This document shows positions 54,901 through 64,000 of a stretch of 64,000 nucleotides of DNA, piece after piece. Every line of letters starts with the position of its first letter. Within the stretch, counting starts at the first letter, position 1. The stretch comes from Kryptolebias marmoratus (lineage: Eukaryota > Chordata > Actinopteri > Cyprinodontiformes > Rivulidae): NCBI RefSeq assembly GCF_001649575.2, contig NC_051437.1, forward strand, positions 18,188,279 through 18,252,278, read 5' to 3'. The notes beneath the pieces were generated by a model. That model ran no database searches. It had not been told where the DNA came from and saw nothing but the letters and a program-made list of their open reading frames with translations. The position numbers and the translations under genes were made by a program.

Positions 54901-57760
54901 GAGTGATAAAAAAAGATACACAAATTAAAGCAGGTTTTTCCAAACTAATGTGCAAAGGAAGTGGATACTACTACTAGACTTCTAATGTACATTTAAATGT
55001 TATTTTTATTTATTCATTTTTTATCTACTGTATTTAAAATATAACATACCTTAAATATGACACTGAAACAGGAAATACACATGAGTGGTCATAAAAGTGC
55101 ACAAAACGTCTCCAGTTTCTGATTGTAAAACGACTGATAACTTGGTTTTATTCTATCATTTAAAGTTAAGTTTTAAACAATGGCATTCATTCAAAAACTG
55201 TGTTTCAGCAAACCACTGAAAATGTACATAAAAATGGGGGGGTTTTTTTCAAAAAAAGGTCAGAATATAGAAAGTAAACAAAAGCAAAAATACGCAATTA
55301 GCTTTAAAAAAGATGAACTACAATCATCTATTTTCAAACTAAGCCACTAAACTTACCACTAAACTGTGATAAGTTACATATGTAAGAGCTTTTAGAGTTT
55401 GCTGGAGGTTAGACAGATTCAAAGAAAGTAAGAAAAAAAAAACAATCTTCACCTGATAAGTTTTCAATGTTCTGCTTGTCCCAGTTGAGCTCTTCTTGCA
55501 TATGGTGCATCCTTTTTCTGATCTCCTGGAGCTCCCTCACCTTCTCCTTGAGCTTCCCCACATCCTCACTGTTGGGGTCACTCTGAGGGAACACCTGGTA
55601 CTGCGGACAGTTGTTCTATATATATATATATATATATAATTTATGTATTTTTAATGACCTGCGGTTTAGACTTTACTACATGAAGACAGAATACTCCTAG
55701 GATTTAGTGTCAGCAAATAGGATATAAAATAATAATAATTGAAAAAAAAAAAAGTCTTACCGCTTCCATCAGAACCTTCTCTTGCATGAGAATGTCCCTG
55801 ACCATCACTGCAAACTGTAGAGGCTGGTGATTAGCCTGAAAAATACGTCATAATGTCTTAAAAACTGACCTCAATGCTACAGAGCAACCACATGAATTCA
55901 GAACATTGAATACAACAATACATCCATCTCTTTCATTTACAGCCATACTGCGTGTTGCTACAAACGAATACAAGCATTTACAAGAATTAAATAAATAGAG
56001 TGTAATTCTTTTTCAATAACTTTTAATGTATTAATATTTTTTCTTTTTTACTGCAGCATTTAAAGAGACTTGCAGACACCCTCTACAGTCACGGCCAAAT
56101 CTGTTTGGCAGCTTCAACATTTTTAGATTTGTTTCTATTGTGTTTTACTTTATCCGGATGCTTTTTGAGAACTGCCCGCAGATTCTCAATGGGGCTAAGA
56201 TCTGGGGAGTTTCCTGGTCACAGGTTCAAATTTTCAATGTTATGATCTCTGAATCATTTCATTATGACGTTAGCCTTGTGACACGGTGCTCCATTGTGAC
56301 ACAAAATAGACAGATCAGCCCCAAACTGTGCTTGGACTCTTGGAATAAGTGGCTATTTAAGGATGTTTTAAGACCACTCTATCCATGGTGGTGTTCTTGG
56401 GCAGAACTGCGAGTGAGTCCACTTCCTTGAATGAGACTCTACCCCACACACCACACTATTGGCCCAACACACAATTCCTGGTAGTGCTCACCTTTTCTGC
56501 TCCGGACCAATGATATCCCAGGTGTCCCAAACAATCAAAAGAAGGCTTCATTAGAGAAATAAATAACTTTGCACCAGTTCTCTGCTGTCCATTTCTTGTA
56601 TATCCTGCAGTATTTAGGTCTGTCCCTGATGCTTTTCTTAAACATAAGTGGCTTCTTTGCTGATCTTCTTGTCACAAGGCCGCTGTTAAAACGTCTTTGC
56701 CTCACCATGCTGCAGATGCACTTACACACACACACACACACCTGTGGCCAGCACCAAACTCTGCACCGGTGTTCTGTAGTTCTGTAGAGAGGGTCCTGGT
56801 GCTTACTCTTTCATCGCTCCAACTGAACCTCTCTTCTTGAAATTACGTCTGATTCAGAAAACTGTTATTTTAAGTTCTTATTCTTACTGAACGTGAAGCC
56901 ATTTGGCAAAGCTGCATATGATATTACTTTACTAGAACTAAGTTGGCTGATACTTTTGTGCCATGGCAAAATTACAATAAAATGTTTTCTTTGTTTGTTT
57001 TTTGTCATAAAGTAAACTGTGAGCTAATAAAGCTCTTGCAATGAATTGACATGCATCTGATAAGTCTGAAAGCAATGTGAAATTTTCAACACACAAACCA
57101 AAGCCACAAAGTTTGCAAAACACATCTGTCAAAACCTTTGGCCAAAAAAGCACTACAGCCCTCAGAACACAATCGCGAGAATTGCAACATCTTCCGTCAC
57201 ATGATTACGCTTTTTCTTGTCTTTTGTTTTGTCAGCAGTCCTAGTCAAACCAGAATCAGCCAATGGAGGGTAGAATACATCATGGTTCAGGAAACTGCGC
57301 TCATCACAAACAGCAAATACACAGAATGACAGTGCGGAGTGCTCCGAATCGTTTGCCTACCATGTTTCTGCTTATCTGAATCAGTTTCATCTTCTCCATT
57401 ACGTTCTCAGTCCGCTGGGCAAGTTCTTGCAAACTGTTGATGACGTGGTTCAGCAGAGCTTGAGCCTGGCACTCCAGCTCCACTTTTTCTGGTGCAAACT
57501 CGTCCCTGCAAGCACACAGAACATATAATATTTGCTGGATATGTGAGCATACATACCAGTGTACAATATGTAGTAAAAGGCACAGCGATGTATGTGTTAT
57601 GTACATGCGGGTCTCCGTTTGTGTCGTACCATCTCTGGATCTGGATCCAATCACGGAGATAATATCTGACTTCGATGGGGAAGGTGTGTATGGGGTAGAG
57701 GTTCTGGGTCTGAACAGAAGCATGTTCCAGGATCTTCTCTATTGGTACCCAACAGGCCAT
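47085..57760 (-). CDS. stat6: Signal transducer and activator of transcription 6
   Basis: Twenty-two coding exons on the minus strand, each with GT-AG borders and matching phase, give 769 aa: 57630-57760, 57361-57505, 55761-55835, 55453-55600, 54498-54598, 54073-54221, 52937-53053, 52602-52769, 52105-52195, 51900-52022, 51582-51674, 51175-51378, 51004-51098, 50786-50919, 50073-50222, 49889-49949, 49705-49767, 49197-49244, 48864-48905, 47688-47726, 47575-47598, 47085-47193. The N-terminal domain ([17 protein letters not shown]) is followed by a coiled-coil, then the DNA-binding region from about residue 289 ([31 protein letters not shown]). The SH2 domain has [12 protein letters not shown] with the phosphotyrosine-binding Arg at 573. 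Tyr651 in TSGYIPV matches the activating tyrosine (human Tyr641). [20 protein letters not shown] identifies STAT6 rather than STAT2/STAT5. It transmits interleukin-4/13-type signals to the nucleus. The C-terminal 120 residues are poorly conserved. An acceptor ending at 57773 suggests a separate 5'UTR exon. Confidence 0.95.
47890..48190 (+). repeat. Dispersed repeat, copy 2, in a stat6 intron
   Basis: Shares ttctgtggaaatggcatgaa, atcttacctg, tttaaacaacc and tttggagaaatt with the blocks near 9.1 and 59.4 kb. It lies in the intron between the 42-nt and 39-nt exons of stat6, and is non-coding. Confidence 0.45.
48908..48964 (+). repeat. (CA)n microsatellite abutting a stat6 acceptor
   Basis: About 57 bp of nearly pure CA with two CAAA-type interruptions, immediately upstream (on the minus strand, as TG) of the 42-nt stat6 exon at 48864-48905, so the acceptor reads a TG tract then TGTGCAG. 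Confidence 0.95.
53100..53340 (+). repeat. Interspersed teleost repeat, copy 2, in a stat6 intron
   Basis: Phrases ggctgaagcccatcccagca, ccaacagacagtgagaggca, tccaggcaggtcgcctgtca, cagggccaacacagagac and cctgtgggaagaaactggag match the family seen at 44.7-45.1 kb. It is inserted in the intron upstream of the 117-nt stat6 exon, in antisense to the gene. Confidence 0.65.
55617..55638. repeat. (TA)n microsatellite at a stat6 splice acceptor
   Basis: Eleven or so TA units begin 17 bases before the start of the 148-nt stat6 exon (on the minus strand), where a polypyrimidine tract would be expected. Confidence 0.9.
56088..56840 (-). mobile_element. Tc1-like transposon relic in stat6 intron 2
   Basis: On the minus strand a fragmentary transposase frame (about 56535-56741) reads [20 protein letters not shown], then [20 protein letters not shown]. 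This is the Tc1-family segment around the first catalytic Asp, here replaced by Asn (FSNE instead of FSDE). Plus-strand phrases such as gattctcaatggggctaaga and ggtggtgttcttgggcagaa are the reverse complement of the rest. A (CA)n run lies at 56723-56741. Stops and rearrangement make it inactive. Confidence 0.75.
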
Positions 57761-58119
57761 AGTCAAGCAGGTCTACGACACAAACAGAGTTCAACATTAT
57801 TAGGTGTGTAAGTTTTTCAAATTCCTAAAATGATAATAATACAAAACAAACATAAACATTGCATCCGTTTACTGTCTTCATGAAAAATTCAATTGTTCAA
57901 TATTTCCCCTAATGTCAAATAACAAAAAAATTACATAATGCCTTTTCCCTTTACACTACAAACTACTAAGTGGGTTTTTTTTCTCCATTCAATCCTGCTT
58001 CCTTATGGTTTGAAACAGGCAAGGACTCTGCCACGTTTGATCCTAGTGATCAGAGTTTCTACCTGGAAAAAAATCAACACGATCACAGCTGATTTCTAAA
58101 GTCGGAGACAGTTTTAGTT

Positions 58120-58290
58120 TTTCTTTCAGCTGCTCCTTTCTTCAGAGGTCACCACGGCGAGCAAATGTTTGGCAATTGCTTTACGCCAGATGCCCTTCCT
58201 GACGCAACCTGGGCTCAAACCTTCAGCCTCAGGATTACGAGAGCATGGCACTGACGACCGAGATACCGAGGACCCCTGAAGTCTGAGACA
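58120..58290 (+). repeat. Interspersed repeat fragment ('cagatgcccttcctgacgca')
   Basis: The phrases agaggtcaccacggcgagca, cagatgcccttcctgacgca, acctgggctcaaacc and attacgagagcatggcactg correspond to a common fish repeat. It is short, without identifiable ends. Confidence 0.6.
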
Positions 58291-59399
58291 ATAAACCTCC
58301 AATTTACTCAAAGGCAAAACACACACTCAACTCAGTGGCTTAGTTGCTAATTTTCTAAATGCCTATAAGGACTGTATTGTTTATTCTCATACACACTTAG
58401 CAAGTGAGCCAAAACAACCACATTTTACAGTTTGACATGTCCAAGCTACACTAAATACACCAATTCTGGCTTACAGCATTTGTTAGTTTCTAATCAGAGG
58501 AACGATTTTAAAAAAGCAAAAGAAAAATTGAATGTCCCAAGAACAAATACATCTGAGGTCTTTGACCATGTCACAACACACTTTCAACACTTTCCCTCCT
58601 ACCACCCACAAGGAACACTAAAAATATTCGAGCAAACACACAACAGCTCAGTTTCAGCCTTTGCATGTGTGGAATGAATAAGAAACACTTGATAGAGGAA
58701 TCAATTCGATATCGACTTTGCTCTATTCAAATTATTTATGTTTTTACAATAAGCCAAACAGAAGAAACATTTACGTATGCCAAACCTACATCCAGTAAAC
58801 ATGCATCTCTCACACAGAGGTCGAAGTCTTGAATCTGTTCAGGCAGCAGGTCAGTTCAGTGCATCCTGTGAGCTTTATCAGCTTCCCACAGGTTGATTAA
58901 ACCATTAACTCTAAACAACCAACTATCGTCTCTTTGCTTCACCTAAGCCATTAACATACATCCTGTGGAATAATGATCCCTTTCCTTTCAGTGAGTTGAA
59001 ACTGGTTTCTTATCCAATTCCAGCTCTAAAGTGAAGTTTAAAGGCCAACTGGACATCAGCACAATTACTGGAAATAAGTGTGCAGGTAAAACATGCAAAA
59101 AAAAATACAAAGAACAAAAAACATTTTTTTTGTGGTGACTGGCATGCAAATTGTACAACTCATAATCTGAGTCAAAGTAAACCAACAGTGGATGTTGTAA
59201 TACCTTTTTGACCTGACAAGTCATGTTTAAAACCAGTTCTTGTCATCCACTTTGAAGCCTGTCATGAGATGTGTTGCTTTGTGCCTTACAGGAAAAACTA
59301 AACTCAACTCATACAGCGAGTCAAACAGTCAGGCTACTTTAGAAACTGGTATTTCAAGGAATTTCATTTTATTATAAATGGAATATGTTAAAGAGATAT

Positions 59400-59760
59400 T
59401 TCACTTTTTTTTTTTAAAGTAAGATTCTGCGGAAAGGTTATAGACAACTAACATCTTACCTGAGCAACATCAGTTTGGAGAAATAGTTTTTATTAGTTTG
59501 ATTAATTTTGACCAAACTGATGAGTTAAAGGAGTGGATCTCTACCACCTTAAAACCACTCTAGTTTCAAACAAACAAACAAAAACAAAAGAACCATGGTG
59601 GTTAATGCAATTGTCATTTTGTAATTCTTTACACCGCTGTCAGTTTTGCATTACAGTATTATCCAGTCAGAAATATTGGTGTTCCAGACTACAGCTAGCT
59701 GCTGCTGCTGTTTGCAGCTGCAGAACCATAGAGTTCCAGGTGTAAAACTGACGGGGATGT
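59400..59760 (+). repeat. Dispersed repeat, copy 3
   Basis: Contains ctgcggaaaggttatagaca, catcttacctgagcaac, agtttggagaaatag and a later gttccaggtgtaaaactgac. It is related to the copies at 9.1 and 47.9 kb. Non-coding. Confidence 0.45.
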
Positions 59761-59989
59761 AAAGGTTTAGAAATTAACATTCAAATAAACTGCTTTGAGA
59801 CTTTTTAAGACTGGAGACATTTTAGGAGGGCAGGAGTCCACTTTGGCCGTTAGCTTGTTAATCCGCTGAGAATTTAACTCTTTCTGCTAAGAGAGGAAGT
59901 TTAAAGAGCTAACTACGACAGGTAAAATATTAGTTGTTCAGAATGCTACTTCTAAATGTCTAAAGCCTTGTTGGACAGATACAATTCAG

Positions 59990-60065
59990 ATGTCTTTAAT
60001 GAAAAGCACTTTGAACCACCTTGTTGCTGAAAAGTGCTATATAAATAAATTTGACTTGACTTGAA
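59990..60065 (+). mobile_element. LINE 3'-tail fragment
   Basis: The phrase agcactttgaaccaccttgt followed by gaaaagtgctatataaataa and atttgacttgacttg matches the usual 3' terminus of fish L2/CR1-type LINEs (gcgctatataaataaa followed by short tandem repeats). Only the tail is present. Confidence 0.6.
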
Positions 60066-60885
60066 AATATGACCGTTAACTCAATACAATGATACTTGGA
60101 CCAGCTGTCTTCTTCTAAAGTTTCAAAGACAAAAAGAAACTAGCAAACAAGCAAAAAGAAATATGATTTACTTAACAAAGAAACAAGCTGTCACGTTCTA
60201 CAATAAATAACTTGACAGTCAGATGTCAGATGATGATGTTAAGAAGTACACTGTGTGCCTGCAGCGCAGTCTGGTACAGTCTACTGTTTTTATGACAGCT
60301 CAGTTATCACACGTTTTTTAAAAGAATCAGCAAAAGTTTGAAGCATCATCAACTTCTGTAACCGTTCCATTACCATACAGACGACATAAAAATTGCTTAA
60401 AATAAAAATGTATGAAATTGTTTCACATTTCAGGGCTTTTCTACTTGAAAAACAAAACAACGAATGTTAAAGTTACAGAAATAACAAAGCTTTGTCACAA
60501 ATGTCTTTGTTCCAGCTTGAAAGGTGTATCACACCATGTGTCACTCATTGCGCAGAATTCAATGCACCATAATGACTCTTTAATGTCATAAACCAACAAG
60601 TCAAAAATTCGGATGAAAAAAAACACAACTCTGTCAAATGTGTTTATTTAGACTCCTACATTTGAAATTGTCTCATCAAGTAAACTGTTCAGATTTGTAA
60701 GAAAAAAGTGGCATTTCTTCAGCTTGAGCATTGAAAAAAAAAAAAAAAATCCACCTTTTCATCTTTAGACTTACACCTCAAATTACGCTGCATTTACTGT
60801 TCCTCAAAAAGGAAATCTCTTTTTTGCAATTGGATTTTACTTTGCTTTAAGTAACTTTAGAAATAAAATAATATTCTTCTATCAG

Positions 60886-61698
60886 TGACCAGGCAAAACA
60901 TCCTCTGTCAGAGCAGAGTAGCTGAGAGAAGGAAATAAATCTCCAAGTCCCTTCTATGACGGTCAGACTGCTAATAAGGCGGCTCTGCGTCACTTTTCAG
61001 ATCTACAAACTGCAGAGTCAGATCTAGTCTTGCACAAGGATGAATTGGGCTACAAGCTTATGACAAAATGCTTTGTTTCTATGCTCTCAGAGTTTTGAGA
61101 TTCTGCCTTTTTTCCCTTCCTCCCGTTCCTTGATGGCAGGTTTTCTTCTCCTCCGTTCCAGAGATGTGAGCAGTTCCCAACTGTCCCCAAGTCCTTGAAA
61201 TCTCAACCTCAACCTTCACAGGAACACAGAGGTAAGATCTGTCTGACTCCACGTCTTTCTGAAGCGAGCAGTTCATCCTCCAGAGGAGACTCTGTATTGA
61301 ACTCTCCTCAGTCCTTTAAGCGAGACATTTTCATTGTGCTCACGCCTCCGACGGAGGAACTGACAACTGCTCAGCTCCTACCTCTCTGCCACAGAGAGTT
61401 TAAGCATATGATCATCAACCCACTATCCGTCTCACCATCACCAGAGCAGACCTTACACTGTCTTCACCTTGAAGAGCTTGAAAGTATAACTAAAGATACT
61501 GAGCATTTTGACCCTGAAAACAGTGACCGTAACATCGACAATAAAGTATTTGAGGGAACTAGATTACCATCTTGCCAACTTCCCACAGGGAGAAAGTTAA
61601 ACTTGTGTGGAAGATCAGCTCTAAAGAAGCCCAGCAGTTTATTCAATCTTAACCTCCCAGTGTCAGAAATGACTGCAGTGAGCACCGTTCAGCTTTGA
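60886..61698 (+). pseudogene. Broken reading frame of unrecognised protein (possible pseudogene or unannotated last exon)
   Basis: From 60922 to 61698 one frame stays open except for a single TGA at 61096-61098. Before it the frame reads REGNKSPSPFYDGQTANKAA and DELGYKLMTKCFVSMLSEF; after it, DSAFFPFLPFLDGRFSSPPF, QRCEQFPTVPKSLKSQP, SFKRDIFIVLTPPTEEL, and a natural-looking end STVQL at the TGA 61696-61698. Composition (Ser/Pro/Glu-rich, few low-complexity runs) looks coding. Upstream a good acceptor (attcttctatcag, ending 60885) leads into another frame, which would need a one-base shift to join. An alternative acceptor at 61142-61160 (ttcttctcctccgttccag) would skip the TGA and leave a 538-nt last exon open from 61161. 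I do not recognise the protein, so no function is given. It could be a pseudogene, a partial gene whose other exons I missed, or a chance frame. Confidence 0.35.
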
Positions 61699-62954
61699 CA
61701 CAAGTTTTTTTCCTTATGCTGACAAGATCTCAGGAACAGTTGCTCCAATAACTCTGTTGATAATTAATAATTGTCTTCACACACTTACTAATATTAAAAC
61801 CACTTTTAAACATCCCCAACAGTCCACATGAACAACATAATTTGGACAAACCAGGTGCTTCTGAAGTCCACAAAGCAGTAGTGTATTGCAGGGCATCCAA
61901 GGATTTGCATATTTTACAAACTTATTTTAGGTCATCACGGAGTTTGTCTACTTCTAGTTCCAAAGCACTCCTTCTGTGAAGCATGTCACACAGGTAAGTT
62001 GTATTAAGTGGATGCTTCTTGTTCAGATGTATGCTTTCATAATTCTGGTTAGGTTTTTTAAATTTGTATTGCACTGCTGTGTTATTTATTGCTAAAGAAC
62101 AAATGTTTTAGCATCTTTGGTATGTTGAGCAGAACTCACTGTGTTAACTTTACAACTTCCTTTTTTGTGCCACAGCTGAAAACCAAATCACCATTAAATG
62201 ATCTGAAAGTACAATTCATATAACAATAACTATAACGATGCAGTTTTTTTTCATGTCTGCATCTGCATGTATGTTAGAACTTCTAAATTTCCACCCCTCC
62301 ACAATAAACTCCCAAAATATCCCTAAATGAAGCACTATGTTTATGCTGATACTGTGGAGTGGGAAAACACAACCTGGAATGCTGTTCTTTTTTTCTCTCG
62401 TTTTTTCTTCACATGATATTGTTTAAACTGGAACGACTCCAAAAACAACACTGACATTCAGTATAAACAAGGGAACAACCCCATTACAGCCACTGCTTTC
62501 AAGCTGCGTTCACATAAAAAACCTGAAGTTTAGCAACAATACCAGAGTTGATCTATTAGAACAGTCTCGATAGAGTATAAAGAGCATTTCTTATCACAAA
62601 GAAATGTGCCAACAGTTTTGGGCTTGGTGTTAAAATACACACCCATTCATTACTGCAAAGCATTGTTTGACGTGCCACAGTTGCAGACGGAGTAGTCTAA
62701 GAATTTGACTTAATTGACTGCTGAGAAAGACTTGTTTATCTAAGCATTTTTCACATTTCATGTTAACAACGAACAAGACTATGTTGGCCGCTGCAGCCGT
62801 GTGCCTGGGTCATGTGACCGACACATCGATGGATCTGACGGGACGACATGTTACTGAGAGGACCGCAGCGCGCATCCAGAAACTACAACGTTCAACAAAA
62901 GCACAAAGTTTTAGCAGAACAACACCTAAGCAATATGATCAATCTATAAAGGGG

Positions 62955-63150
62955 TTTCCAACAGGGGTGGAAATTAGCACCCGCCACTGGCCAAATGCGG
63001 GTAAATATTTGAATTTGATCAACACACACGCCACTGTGGCGGGTTGGCAATTTGAACAGAAAAGGTGTTATTTGTCCTCTTGACATATAGGGGGCAGTAA
63101 TGTGCTCGAGTTGCTGTTGTTACGTTGAGCCGCTTTCCCCCATCAGATAC
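62955..63150 (+). repeat. Repeat-like segment ('ggtggaaattagcacccgcc')
   Basis: The phrases ggtggaaattagcacccgcc and actggccaaatgcgggtaaa, followed by cgccactgtggcgggt, have the look of a dispersed fish element with internal inverted symmetry (cccgccact / ccactgtggcggg). The overlapping 107-codon frame is probably not a gene. Confidence 0.35.
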
Positions 63151-63739
63151 GGTTCCCCCTGCATCTCCGTAAATAATGACTTATCTATTAACAGAATTGT
63201 TTAGAGGGGCAAATATTTCTCATTAAAAAACAAAAAAAATATTCTTTTAAAAATAAAATGTGTTAATAATATCATAATACAGAGGAATAAACACAGGTAA
63301 GGAGTTGTTTGTAAATTATTTTTGTCCTGTGTTTTAGAGGGGGAACCGATTATTTCAGACAGCTGAAATATTTGGTCCCCCCTGATAACTTTTTGCAAAA
63401 AAAGAACAAATGTCTCCAAATTCACAGGACTTGTTGTCCATGATGAGAGGAATAAACAGAGTTAAAGACTTGTTGGTAAATTAACTAATTGTTGGATAGT
63501 TAATGATCTAAATAACATTCAACCCTAATGTTTTTTAGATAAAAGCGAAATACCACTTCAGGCAGAGTAAACCGGCATAAAAATATCACAACAGTTCACT
63601 GCAAACCCATATGATGCACTCGATCCACTACAGATTACATGCAGTCTAACACCAATTAGGTGTTGTGAAAAGAAGCTATTTTATTTTCTGCTTTTCAAGA
63701 GTAGTCGAGGGAAGAACCAAAAGCTAAACAACGGGTTTT

Positions 63740-63820
63740 TTTAAACTAAATCAATGACGTCGGTCAGTGTGCGTTCGCGCCTACGGCCGGTGTTTTGACG
63801 ATCTGGGCTTCCTCGTCAGA
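63740..63820 (-). promoter_or_regulatory. CpG-containing patch, possible upstream promoter
   Basis: A short segment with several CpGs and a CRE-like TGACGTCG at 63755-63762 stands out from the AT-rich surroundings. It could be the promoter of a distant stat6 first exon or of a gene beyond the window. No transcript start can be read. Confidence 0.2.
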
Positions 63821-64000
63821 TTTTCCTACCATAGCACGGCTAAACAGCTATGTCTAACGGTCTTTCTAAAACCACAAAAATCACTTCCTTCATCAGAATA
63901 TCCTACCTGTTAAATATAAGCGGGTAGCATAAATAGATCTATGCATTAAAAGCAGCAAGTGTCTGAAAAACATTACAACTTACATACAAAAACTTACAAA

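Larger units (their letters stand above)
57773..60885. other. stat6 upstream/5' intron region with repeats
   Basis: No coding exon was recognised in these 3 kb. It may be the first stat6 intron if the 5'UTR is split. It contains three separately listed repeat fragments near 58.1, 59.4 and 60.0 kb. Confidence 0.4.
61699..64000. other. Distal region without recognised genes
   Basis: No exon with a recognisable domain. A small GC-richer patch at 62770-62890 and a repeat-like segment at 62955-63150 are noted separately. The last 250 bp contain a CpG-containing patch. Confidence 0.35.

Noticed and set aside
47085..57760. Assignment of the STAT gene to STAT2, its neighbour in mammals
   Set aside because: The DNA-binding and SH2 sequences ([30 protein letters not shown]) and the GYIPV tyrosine motif fit STAT6, not STAT2.
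62760..63083. 107-codon plus-strand frame starting in a GC-richer patch
   Set aside because: Its second half is repeat-like sequence; no evidence for a gene.

Overview
The window is vertebrate genomic DNA, almost certainly from a ray-finned (teleost) fish. The protein-coding genes are split by many short GT-AG introns. The background is AT-rich with abundant CA/TG microsatellites, Tc1-like and hAT-like DNA-transposon relics of the types common in fish, and a LINE fragment. The encoded proteins resemble vertebrate RND1, DTX3/DTX3L, PTGES3 (p23), MIP (aquaporin-0) and STAT6. There is one assembly gap (231 Ns). Species cannot be read from the sequence.

Layout: (1) 1-4.6 kb, the last three exons and 3'UTR of an rnd1-like Rho GTPase on +; its 5' exons lie outside the window. 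(2) 4.6-18.2 kb, gene-poor: a perfect 42-copy GATA array, a degenerate 'agctaaaa' tandem array, an hAT-type MITE with intact 8-bp target duplications, the N gap, a repeat family seen again downstream, and a Tc1 relic. (3) 18.3-27 kb on -, a tandem pair of Deltex-type E3 ubiquitin ligases: a short RING+DTC protein (199 aa) and dtx3 (360 aa), both with a 218-nt middle DTC exon. (4) 28-32.8 kb, another Tc1 relic and AT-rich DNA. (5) 32.8-37.1 kb on +, ptges3 in eight exons, with an NRF1-like/TCTCGCGAGA CpG promoter and a start codon split by intron 1. (6) 37.1-41 kb, spacer with a LINE 3' fragment. (7) 41-43.1 kb on +, mip in four exons. (8) 43.1-47 kb, spacer with an interspersed repeat. (9) 47.1-57.8 kb on -, stat6, reconstructed as 22 coding exons giving 769 codons before the stop. 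(10) 57.8-64 kb, mostly repeats and a broken reading frame of unknown identity near 61 kb.

The five recognised families all map to human 12q13-q14, so the block looks like a compacted piece of old vertebrate synteny rather than an operon-like functional unit. The most notable observations are: the stat6 transactivation region is encoded by a run of tiny, frame-preserving exons that appear to be tandem duplicates of each other, flanking introns included; and the aquaporin-0 has lost both tyrosines (23 and 149) that narrow the mammalian pore, along with His40 and Ser235.
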